A stretch of DNA of 64,000 nucleotides, from contig NC_135120.1 of the NCBI RefSeq assembly GCF_050908995.1, positions 10,863,433 through 10,927,432 of the forward strand, written 5' to 3'. The notes under the pieces are model-generated. The model saw only the letters and a list, made by a program, of their open reading frames with translations. It ran no database searches and was not told where the DNA came from. Position numbers and translations under genes: made by a program. The DNA comes from Andrena cerasifolii. Lineage: Eukaryota > Arthropoda > Insecta > Hymenoptera > Andrenidae. Positions 13,131 to 26,600 of this stretch are shown here, in pieces (position 1 is the stretch's first letter; every line of letters begins with the position of its first letter).

Positions 13131-14735
13131 ATAAATCTAAGTGTTCCTAATAAATGAAACTGTTAAATTACGTCAGATAATAATAGTGGAATGTTTATTT
13201 GTTTTATTATTATTTAATATTTTCCTACGTATTTTTTTCAATAACAAGTTTTTAGACATTTCATATCTTTCTACATTTATTTATTATATAACTATAAATA
13301 GTTTGAGCGTAAGAAAATATCCTTTTCAGCATTTTCTTTTACGTGGTCTAAAAATGGTCCTCCCTTTGGGGTTCCTGGGATTATTAAAATACATAAGAAA
13401 ATAAACTGAAACATCAGTGTACAGTGGATCAATTAAACAAACCCCGAATGCTACTCACGAGCCACACCGATATCTGCTGCGAAAAAGTTCTTGCTCACCC
13501 CTGCCCATAATATCGCGCGTGAAAAAGTGAAAAGTGCAAGGTGAAGAACGCGGATAAAGTTCCGACGAGACCCAATTATCGCCCGCTAGCATCCGTGAAT
13601 AAAACTTCTCGCATTCGTCCCGCCACGTAGCGCGGCGAGGCACGCGAGTTAATCGAATCTCCAAGTGCGCGACACAGCCGGCGATCGGGGCTCGAATACT
13701 GCGCGCACGTTCGAATTTGAAACGGGAAAGGGGTCGAGCGGCGGAGTGGTCGCCGAGATACTGCTGTGCCGCGGAGATATTCGATATCGACACCGCGCAC
13801 AAGGCAAAACGTGGAACAAAGGGAAAAGTGGCCCCGTGCGATAGGAGCTTCCCAGTCGCGACGGAAACGGCTGGAAAGCTTTGTAGAATCATGCGGTAAA
13901 GGAAAAGCCGTTACCGCGAGCGATTCGTATTATCGCTGCTTGCGCCCCAAGACGCAATTGTTATTTCAGAGTGTGGGTCGTCATGCATGGTGTGCACCGT
14001 GGATCCATCCTGCATTGGGAAGTTTTCAGAGGGAGTTTCACGACTTAACGCGGTTATATCTGGCTTATTGTTAATGGTAGGGACTATGATGACTGAAGGG
14101 GAAATTGTCGAGTGGTTTGAGGCTCTTTGCAATCGAGGTATGACTCGCGGGCATGTGCAGCTTAACCCTCTGTAACTGAAATTTGTGGGACGTTTTTAGA
14201 GATTAAGTATTGTGGATAAAGTAGGTGTATGGCAGTAGCGTTTAATAAATATTTTGTGCATTTGTATGATATGAATAATGTGAGACGTTTCCTCAACGTC
14301 ATATGGTATTATACAGGGTTAAGGGGTAGGTTACACTCAAAATTATCTAACATTTGTTTTTAGGATGTTTGCATATTCCGCTAGCTACATCTTTTCTACG
14401 TATTTTAAGCGCAACCGGGCCCAAATATTCAAAACATTGAAGGAATAATACAATAATATAAATAAAATGGTATTAAAATTATTGAATCAACGGTTAGGGG
14501 TTAGAAGGGGTTGTTGCACTAACACCAATCCCCGTCCCAAACCTGATTGTTCTTCACCTGGCCACCCCTGTATCGCTGTATTTATTACGCTCTAAGGACC
14601 TTTATATTTTCCAAGCCATCTCCCTTATTCCCCGGCTTATCTACTTTCTTCGATTCAACTGGTGTTTTACTCCGCGAGTAAACAATTCGAGTAACCCGTC
14701 ATCTATGTACCTGCCTGCCTGACGCGACGCTCCGA
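13131..14735. other. Non-coding with a CpG-rich block
   Basis: About 13480-13960 is GC and CpG rich, with overlapping open frames on both strands and no recognisable product. Around 14315-14575 the sequence starts ATACAGGG and ends CCCCTGTAT, a weak suggestion of transposon ends without further similarity. Confidence 0.4.
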
Positions 14736-14790
14736 GCATATAAACAGAGGTAGTTGTGCCCTCAGTCGAGTTTGTGTAACGAGTGACAGT
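14736..14790 (+). promoter_or_regulatory. Candidate TATA plus initiator core promoter
   Basis: CATATAAACAG is followed 25 bases downstream by CCTCAGTCG, which contains TCAGT, the arthropod initiator consensus. This spacing suits a TATA-Inr promoter with +1 near 14763. The sequence upstream is moderately GC-rich (GCCTGACGCGACGCTCC). No open reading frame with a plausible start follows closely, so any transcript would need a downstream exon or be non-coding. Confidence 0.3.
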
Positions 14791-17700
14791 GCTGGTTGGA
14801 GTTTAATACCTACGATTTTCTATGTAGATAGACCTTAGAGTGCAAGGTAGACCTCATTAATCTAATAATATTTACAGTGCTGTTTTTAAGCCTACCACTT
14901 CTACTACTTATATCATATATGATAATACAGAATATTATTTTTGTAATACTTGGTCAATTTCCTACAAAATAATGAGATGCCATAGTTTAAACATAATCGA
15001 AACTATTTAAAGATTTGATACATGCAAAACGATTCGATAAATTGGAATTATAATATATCCATCGGAAATTGTATAATAACTGCTTGTGAATAAATGTTGG
15101 AACATAACATTCATTTGTTCATAGCGATGTTATATAAATATTTTTTAAGAATTCTTAAGTAATAATATCGCATAAAAATTTTCTATGAAGGTGTACATCA
15201 AAGATATTTAAGTATTAAGTTTCTTCTTAAGATCGTGATGGATTTTACCCTGCTATCCTACTTTCAATATCTGCAGACGGGATGCGTGGAACTGTCTGCA
15301 TCAAGCAATTTCAAATTCATAATCGAGGAAAACTTCGAATGCGGAAAATACGGGGAAGCTGGTGTCAACGCAATTAGAGTTCGACTTCCGTTTAGATTTT
15401 ATTGAAATTTCCAGGATTCGGACGGGAAAGTTCCAAGAAGTGGTAGTTGACTCGACGATGACCGCGAGAAAAACTTCCACTTCGAAAAAGGGTTTTATTT
15501 CGTCCAGAGAAGACACCAAATTCGACCTAGTTATCAAACGTGTCCATCCGAAGTTTTCGACCATTGTCATAGCATATCTTCTAATGCAAAGGGTATCTTA
15601 TTACCACCAGCTCGACCAAATACAGTTACAAATATATTAATCAATAGGATGCAAGTGTAGTAGCACAAAAATTAAATTCGAGGAAAAAATAAATATTTCT
15701 TTCTTATTTTCTTAAAAATTTAGACACCTAAGTAGTACAAGTACCTACACCTTTAGAATTTGAAGAATTGACGAAGATATCGATAGTTTATTTGTATTTT
15801 TGCAGATATATTAAAAGCTGTTTCCTTTAATTTAAGAAGTTTGAAATGGTTTAGTCAAAATCTCTGTTTCCTTAAAAACTACTACCTACTATTTTACTCC
15901 CTTTGGCTGTTACGATTTAATTTTAATAGTGACTGCAGTTGAATTCATATAAAATAAGAACATTACTAATAACTAATAACTAATCCAAATTACATATAAA
16001 AATCCATGTTACGTCTTTAAAAGTCCACTAATCAACACAATACATTTAACTTGAATATCTCATAGACTTTCGCTTCATCAAAAATTAAAAAAATCACACA
16101 AAAGATCAGCAAGAGATCAAAAGATCATACTCCTTATTTCGATTTCAAGTAAAACTTGCCCAGCAATGGTGCTTCATCCCTAAGAACAGGCTTCAAGGTC
16201 TTATACCCTCGCGACCACGATCAAATGCCAGAAATTAGATAACAGGGATGGCTGGCGAGAGATAAAAGCCCCGCGATATTTTTATGCTTTTCATTTCACC
16301 GGCTCCGCGTTATTCGATTCCCGTCTCGACAATGGCCAGGATGGATTTCATTCTGACCCCGATTCTTCCGCGTCCAGCGTGGCACACGACGCCCCCTCGC
16401 CAAAGATAAATCGTCGCGGCGCATTAAGCAAGCGAGCGAGACGGTTCTTTCGATTGATAACTCAAAAATTCAATTAAGGATCAAAGAAGCGGCGCCGAGG
16501 CGACACTCGAGGAGGGGTGCGCTCGCTCGAGGGCGCTCGTCGCCTTCGAATAATTGCGCGAAAGCGGGGATCACCGTCTCGAGAAAGGACCGTGACGATC
16601 GATGTGAAAAAAAAGCGAAGTGATGTTCTTTTAAACCGAGACAAGCGGAACGGAGTGCGATCGGAGGAAAGAGGGTAAGATTGTTCGAGAAGTCGTGAGA
16701 ATCGGAAAATTTTATATATTAGTGACGTGACTGGTACGTACTTTAGAGTATGAATTCTTTTTCAGCTTCAGTAATTGAAAATTTATCATGGATCAGTGTT
16801 TCATTTATTGAGAGGGTTAAGATGCTTTCTGTAATACAGGCTACTGCTCACTTACATTATTTTCGAGAGGTTTGCAGTTACTTTGAATGTTTCGCGAATC
16901 CTAAGAATTTTTGAAGTTACAGTAGAAGTGATGTGCGTTTAATGGAGGTTCATTTTCCAATAATATTCCGATATAACATCAAACGTGGTAGAAAATTTTC
17001 AAGGGAGCATCTTATTATTAAATTATCAATCTTACGCTATCATTTACCTGTTTCCCTCGTTTTTAGTATTTTAAGAAATGAATGCCACGGCCTGTTTGTT
17101 ACTTTTACCCAGTCACTCGTGTAATTGCAGCCTCATTACGAACGGCATTTCCTCGTGGATGCACTACATTCACATTCTGATATTGCGGGTCGTTTTCCAC
17201 AGTCGCGATTCCTTTGAGTTGCATTAAAGAACAATACATCTCAATTCCCACAACCTGGCAAGCTCCTGATCAAAAAGATTCTCCAGGGCACGTCGCACTT
17301 CAGAGTTCGTTCAATTAAAATTCCTCAACGATCTGTTCGGCCTGTCATTAAAAATGTAGTACCTCGCTCCTCGCAGCTTCGAATCCTTTAGAATTATAAT
17401 TATTTACACAACACGGGGCAGAAAATGTGAAACACTTTTCTTCTGAAAATTACGTTCGTAATTATGCCTAGTAATGCGTATAAAATCATATTCGGTGGAA
17501 ATAATTTACAAGTACCTACCGTTTCATGGCCGAATTACAATTAATAAATAAACATTCTTCTGCGCAGGGACGCCATGAATATTTCATAGCGCAAAATGGA
17601 AATTTACATTAAGTAATTTCCATTGCAGATATTAACATTTTATTCCCACCGTCACAGTACTTAATACGAGTTGCATTATATCAAAATTAACATTTTGACA

Positions 17701-19534
17701 AAATTAGCATTTCAGTTATAAATTCGAGTACACTCTATCCAAAAACCACACGCACATTCAACTGAATAAATAAATCCTCCTTTCTTTCTCTCCGAGCACT
17801 TACTAACGTGACGAAATATTACAACGCATGGGGCAATTTATTTGAAACCCTATCATCGCTAAAATACGAAGGAGTATAAAAGAGAACCCATGTAGCGTTC
17901 TTTCACCAATAAAACGACATTTAGAAGCGAAGGAACGGTTTCCTTCAGCGCGAAAATTGTACGGAAACGTAATACAATTATTGGCAGGGAGGAGGGTGGA
18001 ATCCTTAAATGAGGGTAAAATAAATCAGACAGGCGCTCGAAACAGAAACGAATCGAACGGCAGGAGAAGGTGGTTGGCTGAAAGAAGAAGAGGGAAATGA
18101 GGAAAGTGCACGGGGTGGAAATAAGGGGTGTGCAGTGTAGTAACCACCCTTATACCGTTTCCGCGACCTAACCTAAGGTAACCTTTTCCTTCTTTTGCCT
18201 GACTTAACCGAAGATCGTTATCGTCCCTCATAGAAACACAAAGGTGGCGAACGGTGAAATCCTTGTAGGCGAAATTTCTCTTTGAACGGAACCATTGATC
18301 CGTTTGTCTCATTTCTTTAACTGAAAGAACATTAGTTCCTCTCTTCTTCCTTTTTTCCATTCATTCGTGTTGGCTGAAAGAATATTTCTTATGTTATTGG
18401 AAACAAAATTCTTCCTATATGAAATTCTCGTGAATAAATTCTAGAACCACTTATTCCTTCAACATCCCTTACGTCAATATAAACCTTCCAACATTTATTG
18501 TGTATCAGATGTACGCAATTCTTTGAATGAGAGCTGCATAAGCAAAAGTCAACAGCGAATGAAATACCAAGACCATTCATAAGAAGTATCTCACACATTG
18601 TCAAGCAAATGCAAATTACTTTCACGCTCAAAATCATTTATCTTGGACACTATGGGACTAAATGTGTATGTCCTGTATGTGCCATTTTTTTGTTCACAAG
18701 GAATCACCTACTGGTATCTCACAATTTCCTGACCACTCTGTATTAGCAAGCTATGCTTGCAGGCCCATGATGTGCTAGGACTTCCCTTGCACTATCTTAG
18801 TCTACATCAGTGAGTCCTATCGAACAGCTTTGAACCCACGAGGCACGTTCGATCGGCCTAAACCAATTTCTGCTTAAGCGTTTCCAGGTTCAGTGGAAAT
18901 TCTGCAACACTTGCTAGTCGTTAGTGCAACTAGAATTACGAGTTGTAACAAGCTATTAGTTATACCACTTTTATCAAAAGACCATCAAAACTGATCGCTT
19001 TAATTGAATAGAAACTGCTATAACTGATTTTGTTCCTTCCCTTTTGAACAACACTAGCAAACTAAGCGTCACTACTAGTAATAGGATCAAGGAGACCGCA
19101 ACACCTGAGAAATTTCATTACTGGCAATACCATGAATGGAAATTCAAGGATAGGGGCTTATAATTGTTAACGTGTAGATTAATAGGTGATAATCCATAGA
19201 ATTGTTTAGTCATTATGATATGTATTAGGTTTAGAACCCTTTGGGTGCTATAGGCGCGTGTATGATTTCGTTCAGTGTACTCAAGTGTATGCGTGTGTGC
19301 GGGAAACACCCATGGGCGTTCAGCGACTATGGTTAGGAGATACGATTACAGAAGTCCCGCACACGGCGTACGCTGGGAGTTCAAATTTTTTCGTACATAT
19401 ATAATGTACCTGTCAATTAATTTTCCGTTACTTTTGGCTTGTTCATTGTACGTGTCAAATAGAAAAAGAAGATTGAAGTAGTTAAGTATCTTTGTCAATG
19501 ATTGTTTTAGTGTCTTTCTACCTCTTCATAATAT
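14791..19534. other. Non-coding with a CpG-rich block at 16260-16640
   Basis: Nothing gene-like is supported. The 16260-16640 block is rich in CGCG, CTCGAG and GGCGCC. The flanks are AT-rich. A perfect TATAAAAG at 17874 has no initiator at the right distance. Confidence 0.45.
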
Positions 19535-19576
19535 ACTAGCTTTACTACTCGGCTTCGCCCGGAATTTAGATTCTGA
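19535..19576 (-). mobile_element. Helitron-like 3' terminus
   Basis: Read on the minus strand, this gives CCGGGCGAAGCCGAG followed by AGTAAAGCTAGT. A short GC-rich fold close to a terminal CTAGT is the usual 3' end of insect Helitrons and their non-autonomous copies. The body of the element to the right was not delimited, so this is a fragment call. Confidence 0.4.
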
Positions 19577-20270
19577 TTCTACAAAAGAAAAATCTTCGGA
19601 CAATTATTTACGAACATTTGTTATCCTTCTCCTGCTCAAGCAAATGATATTCATTTATTATGTCCCACTTTTTAATACTCGTGGAATTAGGATACTTATA
19701 AATCCATTGTATTTGAACTTGAATTTATCAGTCGTTTTTGTTGCACGTGTTCGTTAAGTTACAAACACGACATGCTCTGTCCGTCGAAAACAGTTTCGCA
19801 AATCCTTCGACCAAGAAGTGTACGCGAAAAAGCTCGCCCCACTGTTGGTATTCTATTTGTTTTTTTACACCCTTTCTTCCGAGGAAATCGTAACAAGATT
19901 GCTGTCTGGAATGGAGGTCAATCTTGTCGACTGAGTGGAGAAGACTCGAAGAGCGACACCTCAAGTAAAAAGGGAAAAGAAGGCGGCCAAATCCTCCAAC
20001 ATTCCTTACCTCGATAAACATCTCGTGTAATTCGAGAACAAGCTAGGGAAACGGTGCTCGTTTCTTTAAGCACACTAAGTTCGAACTTATTTTTTTTTGT
20101 CTGTTGCTCTCTTATGCAAAAGGTATTTCCAAGCAATATTTCCAATTCCAAAATGAATTTTGGTATTGAATAATAATAAGTTTCTAGAGTTAGGAGATGA
20201 GTTATGGACAGAATGGGATATTTTGAGTTAAATTAAAAAGGGTCCAATTGCACGTAGAGCGAATTACAAT
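19577..20270. other. Non-coding, nothing recognised
   Basis: Overlapping short frames on both strands around 19730-20020 look like chance. If the Helitron-like end at 19535 is real, part of this stretch may be its body. Confidence 0.4.
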
Positions 20271-20687
20271 ATGTTACAAAGCTTACAAAGAAATTCGTGC
20301 TTATTAATATTTAGATGGGACTTAATTTATTTGTACCTTAGTTTCGTTTTAGAGACAACAAAGGTCAATTCCAGTAAAAGAAACATACTAAATAATCCTA
20401 ACTTCATCCCTAAAATTGATAAGCATTTCTCCTTACTTTTAAAACTCAAAGCTGATGATGCTTCCTCATATTATCAAACATGTATCATAAAACCGATTCC
20501 TAAATTAGCAAGTCAAATAAGGAAAGATGTATGTGACATAATTAAAATGCAGAACGAAATAAGGTCGAAGTGGAATCCTGAACTGCTCCTAAAACTGCGC
20601 AGACGTTCTTTTTCTAAGGGGCAACATTACGCTTTAAATATATTTGCATACATTTCCCATTGGATTTATTTAAAGTCTTTCAGGTGA
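20271..20687 (+). CDS. Unrecognised 138-codon ORF
   Basis: ATG to TGA open frame, unusually long for its AT-rich setting and with no equally long competitor on the other strand. The product is basic and mixed, with segments such as ETTKVNSSKRNILNNPN and RKDVCDIIKMQNEIRSKWNPE. No signal peptide, repeat or catalytic motif was recognised. It may be a coding exon, a fragment of a transposon protein, or a chance ORF. The start is the first ATG after in-frame stops. The sequence after the stop is GC-richer, with a TATTTAAAAG at 20781 that might be a promoter motif. Confidence 0.2.
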   Translation: MLQSLQRNSCLLIFRWDLIYLYLSFVLETTKVNSSKRNILNNPNFIPKIDKHFSLLLKLKADDASSYYQTCIIKPIPKLASQIRKDVCDIIKMQNEIRSKWNPELLLKLRRRSFSKGQHYALNIFAYISHWIYLKSFR

Positions 20688-23600
20688 AATTCGTACAAAG
20701 GATTTTGTAAGTACGCCAGAGCCACTCTGAAATTCAGTTAACTCCAGTGACACTGGAATTCCAGCCAATTCTTGCCGCAGTATTTAAAAGGGGCGGTAGC
20801 GCGCGTGTCGTTGCGAAAAAGTCTCACGTACCAAAGGCGCTAATCCCTCGAAAATTATGGAATTAAAACAATTCCTGCAGTCATCGCGTAGCTTAATTTC
20901 ATGAAACGGAGAGGTTTATGTTTCCACGAAATTACGGCTGAAATTTAATTACCCGAAAGTCCTTTCGAAAAAGCGTCACTCGCCTTTACGCGAGTAAGTA
21001 TATTAAAGGTGGAAGTAACTGTTTCTGTTACTATTTTTTAAACAAAAATGCAATAATTTCAAGGCAACAGCGTTGGCTTAAAATTACTTGCAAAGCAATA
21101 ATACACGCGCGAAAAGTTAGGAACAGACGTGGGTGCACGTTACAGTGGTTGGCAAAGCTCGTCTGACCATTAACACCCACTTTCATTAGTTGCCTTATTG
21201 TAGAATGTAGATGAAGTGAGTTGCTACATGAAGTGCAAGTAGTTGCTGAATGTTAGAAGATATGGGAAAGCTTAAGAAGGATTTTGTACCTCGTTTTGTA
21301 TGTTTCTGGGGAATTAATCTTTCATTATTTATGAAATGAAAAGGTACTTTACGTTTTAAAGGTCAAATAGAAAAGTCACTTCTAAATTATATTTGAGAAA
21401 ATCCCTTATACAGAAGTTAGTGAAATGTCTAGTATATTTTCATACCACTACTATCGCCACAATTATATAATTCACTGTTCGAAAATATGAAACACAATTT
21501 TAACACAATTGTTATATAAATTAAAGGAACTGAGGTCTATACACATCTAAGTTTTTCTGAAATAATTTTTTCCACGTGGTCGAATATTTTTCTTACTCGA
21601 GACAATCTTAAATAATCCTCATGGCGACACGATGCTGTCCTCTCAAAGGGGAGCATTTGAAATATTATTGGTATTTCGATTCATGGTTTCCTGATTCAAG
21701 GAAATATTAATCAGCGAGATGGCATGGAGAAATTACGTACCCAATGGATTACGATATTGGTTTCCCAGGGAATCCGAATCGTCGTGAGAGTGGGACATCC
21801 AAGTTTGGAGTTCGAACGCGGCGCCATTGTTGCAGTAAATAGAGAACAGCACGACAGGTGCATCGAATTTTCATGACATACCCGCCCTGGGTAAGGAAAT
21901 TGTTTTGCCTGGAAACAGGGAAATCCTTTCGGTTTTCCTTCTATTAAATTTTGAACGATTGCTTACTGGAGAGTTGTACCTACTGGGTGTCCTATTTCAA
22001 TCTTCCCGCGATTATATTTAAATCAAGTGGTTTCAAATAATGTTTTGGATTAAATTTATTCTATTTCGAGAGCACCTTTTACTGAATACAACCTTGCTTC
22101 AGATGGAATTCTTTTGAAGATTTAAAGACGAATTTCATTTTTCAAAATAAAACTATACCCCCTTTTTCGTTTATTTTTATAGTTTATGTAGAGACAAATT
22201 TAATTCCCCTCGTGAAAATGACTTGTCAACGTAAATCTTGAACTATGAAGAACAGAAAAGAATATTTTACATAAATGTTGTTAGAATTTAACAGAGTTAT
22301 ATGAAAATATAAATTGCAAAGAAAATAAGCAGGCCAACTTTTGCTTCCCCTGGACGTCTGGAACCCTACTTGTCATCTAACAGATCTGAAAAGACACTAA
22401 ACTCCGAAACAAATTTCTGATCCAGGTATCTAAACTACTCTCAGAGAAAAGGACAAAACTACGCCTCCATACATAAATTCACCGTCTACTAACGTCTACC
22501 ACATTTCCTGTCAATGAGTAACCCCTCAACTCCATATCCACGAAGACTCCCAATAAACTCAATAAAAGACATAAAATCACGAATACCTGGTGCTCAAAAT
22601 ATTCCAAATTTAAATCACTAAGCACCACCTTAAAAACATTTACATTCCTGTCGCTATTAATACAAAAATAAAAGCAGCTGATTAATAAGCAACACATGCT
22701 CATTAACAAGAAAACCTTTATACGCCACAAATTACAGAAATTCAAATCTCCCTGAATCTTTACTAAAAAAGTGAGCATACTCCTAGATCACCCAAACACC
22801 GATGAGTCTATCCACAGAGATCACCTCTGATCTCGCGAAACACAGGATTATTTGCGCGTAAATGATCATTCAGCCGTTCGTTCGACGAGCATCAATCACG
22901 TTTACCGTTCGCGTCGATCCATTGTCAGTCACGCTGTATTATTTTTCCTTCCTTTCTCGTGTTTCCCCGAACGTCTGCGCGCCGACTATCCGCGCAGGAA
23001 ATGCTGGAAGCCGCTGGTTGTCCTCCGTGTTCATTGTCCCCGAATGGGTCTCCGTCTCTTTTCACAGGGAGCTTTCTGCACGCGAATGACAATCACGACA
23101 CCGTGTCCGACACGGGCTTTCACCGTCCGCCCTGCTGCGCCCTCCATTAAATCGACGTGACGTACGACCCGGCGACAACACTTTAATTGCCCGCAAGTGG
23201 AGTCGGATTAACGGGGCCGAATATCATTTTGATTAGTCCGCTCGTAAATAAAAGGGTCTACCACTGAGGGACGGGATTTATTGGAAACTGGCTGGTTCTC
23301 GACAGGGGATCGTCATCCCATGGTGAACGTTCCCGTGATTTACGCGACGCACCACGGAGTACGTCCTTGAGGATCCTGAGGATCGGACCTTGTCCTCTGT
23401 TGAGGCTTTGGTGCAAATTAAATGTACCTAGACCTACTGGATAGTTCTTGTGAAGGTAGGAGGTGTCAGTGGCAGATTTAATGAAAAAGGCCCGGGTGGC
23501 GAACGTTTTGAGGGGTCCATTTTTGGGGGAAAATGAAAAGGTAATTTACTAAAAAGGGGCTAAGTGTCAATTACTGCATTTTCCTCGCTACCTTATCATT

Positions 23601-26600
23601 ATTCCCGAGGCATAATAAAAAAAAACTGTTATACTGTGAATGTAAAGAATTTTTTAACTCTAAAGTTTTACAATAAATATGTGTTTGAAAGCATTGTAGT
23701 TATTTGAATACAATCAATTCCAGTGGCTAAATAAAAGTTTCTACGTAATCAACGTAAGGTCAACATCTGTTGTTAAATACACTGAATATTTATAGAATTA
23801 GACAGAAGAATATGTATAAAAAATTGTCTCAATCCATTGAATAAGGTAAGAATATTAATTCAGCTAAAACTCAGCTGTGTAACAGAGCAAAAAACCCGAG
23901 GATTAGGTATGAAGATGAAGTCGTTTGATAAAGGCCCAATAAATCTGTTTTTTAAAACAACTGGCGGCCAGAGAAATGCCAGCTTTCGTGGGAAACTAGT
24001 ACTTGAAGATGGGCTTTGTTATATAAAATGCTGAAAAACTACCGTCATAAAATAACAATTACGGTTTCTCCGTAAAGAATCTTCTTTACGATACGGGCAC
24101 CCCTTCCATCCCTTAAATAACCCGTTTCATCGTCCAACTTTTTTCCTTTTCCCAGCTTTCCCAGGATCTTGTTAAACATTTTGGTGAAATTTAAACGAAC
24201 GAACTTCGGCGATGCGGATTAATTAAACTGTGCTACATGCCCGAGCGAATTTCCATAATAAGATCGAACGACACTGCTGATAGTTGAAAAAAAAACTTCA
24301 TTTCCCTTTTACCCTTTCCGTGTCTTCGATTAGCTTCGATTTTCAATGTTTCCCCGACTTCGAATCCGTATAGCCACGTGATTACACGAGAATTAACATG
24401 ATATTCATTAAATTTTATATCGACACAATTTGTAGCGAATATTGCATTAATTCTAATTGGCAAATATATATAATTTATTGTAAATTTTGTAATTTTAAAT
24501 TATGCAAAAAAATTCAAAGTCTGACGTAGTGCTTTTCTTGGCTTGCATAATATTTTTCTAATTTCTTATCTTTACTGAAATCCATTTGAATTTATAAATA
24601 GCGGAAGCTTCTAACCAAATGACAAGTGACAAGAAGAAAAAACACGTAACACATGTTATAAAGGAATATATTGTACTTTCATAGTGTTAAAAAATTGTTA
24701 AATAATTTTTTTACGACGTAAGGTATGTTTGAAAGAATACTATATTCTTCAGCACACTCAACGTTTCGTGATATTGCAGCGCTTCAATTGAATCGCGTAA
24801 CGAAACTCAAATAATGCTGGAGGAGAGCAGAAGAGAAAAATGATTTCAGAGAATACCTACGTTAGGTGTTCATTAAAATTCTGTGAGGAATAAGGTAAGA
24901 ACGTACGAACACGTATCGCCCGCCTCCGTTCCAACCTTTCCGGAGCAGTTCCGCAGCTATACCGCGTTCACCTGGTTCGGTTTCGAATGATTATTATCTG
25001 CACCCCAATTCGAAGAAGCAGTTGCACCGTTGGGAACTCGACGAAAAATCCTTAGACGATATCAGATGCTGAATTTTCCGGGGATAAGAAAGAAACTTCC
25101 CTCGGACGTGGATTGAAAGAGTAAACGAAGGGAATGCCTTCCGGAGCAAATCGAAATTTTGTCGGAAGAGATATTTCCGAGCGTGCTGAAACTTCTCCAA
25201 CGATCCACGTGTTATACTTTCTTTCCTTTTTTCCACATAAAATAGGTTAACTCCAAACTGTTGCGAACGAATAATATATTATTTACTCAATATTTAGAAT
25301 AATATTCTTCAATCTAGAAATATTAGAGAGCAGGAATTCTTCAAAATGTTATTATATTTCAATGAAATTAAAAATGGTGAGGTTATTTCTTTGTTTTTTT
25401 TTTAATATGAATCGTATTCCACTACTGAAGCAGAATAGAGAGAAGCGAGAACAATTTTTTGCTGAAAATTTTTAATTCAGACCGTTTAGGGTTGAAATGC
25501 TTGCTTTTTAAACAATTAGTCCTGTTGGCTTCCGTGAGAGTTTTTAATTGGAGCATGTGAAATATCTCAATTTTTGCCGAGATAAATTAAAAAGGGAGAT
25601 TCATATTTGCCCGGAAGAAAGCAAAACGAAAAATATATACCTACTAAAACTTATTATGCAAGCGCCAGACTTGCGCATTATTCGGATACCTATATTCTTT
25701 GGATAACATTTATCCAATATTTTATCCGTTATTTTATGTAAATAATCGATTATTTCTTATTTAAATAAAAACATCGAAACTACGACTTTGGTACGCAGAA
25801 TTTTTTTGGATGGGAAAGAAGAATTTTATATTGTTATACAATTGCACAAATGATTTACAGTCTGATTTACTTTCTTTGTATAAAAATTATTATTGTCATC
25901 ACACCCATGCACGCCCACAAAGTTTCAACACAATTGGACTGGTGGAAGTGGGTGAAAATTGAGTAGCCAGATTTGAACCACACACCAAACACCAAAAAAT
26001 CATTTAATTGCTAACTCATTAGCATTCTGATAAGTCACCATTCCCCCGTATTGTGTCAATATCCATCACAAATTTAAACACACATTTTGCTGCCATTCCA
26101 AAAATGAGTCACTCCTAACATAGAAAATAAACACGTTCCCCTAAAATTTCAATTTCTCAATAGAATCCTTTCCGTTTAAAAAATTAAACTTCATCTGAAT
26201 TTTTCCACCAACCCCTAAGATCCCCCGAAACTACAATTCACTTAACAACAACCCGAAAACTACGTAGTAAAAGCCTGGACCACCCTAGAATTTTCGCAAC
26301 GTGACTTCCACCCGCTTTTGCGACTGCAAGGTTAAGTTAAACTTTCACGCTAAAATTGCGAGTCTACCTCTCCCCGAGCTCTCTGCGGCAAAATGCACAA
26401 TGACAAGCCTCGCTCGCCAGGAGCTTCAAAGCAAGGTTGCATTTTAACTGCGAAGAATTCATAAAAGGCGAAAAAAAAAAAATAGAGGAGAAACTAGTGC
26501 CATGCTACGATACACTTTTTCCCAGGTGAAACGTATGATAATTTCAAAAGCTTCTCAATTCACGATCCTCCGTCGCGACTGAATTAGCGGCACGCGGGTT

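Noticed and set aside
14315..14575. Possible TIR pair ATACAGGG / CCCCTGTAT
   Set aside because: Matches only a few bases, and internal sequences do not correspond.
17874..17910. TATAAAAG as a core promoter
   Set aside because: No initiator at 25-31 bases and no following exon.
22479..22778. Hydrophobic 99-codon minus-strand ORF resembling a chemoreceptor fragment
   Set aside because: Hydrophobicity follows from the T-rich strand, and there is no receptor signature or splice context.
25960..26045. tRNA-like or tRNA-derived SINE signal on the minus strand (GTGGTTCAAATCTGGCTAC)
   Set aside because: It has a B-box-like word only; no acceptor stem, anticodon arm or proper A box could be built.
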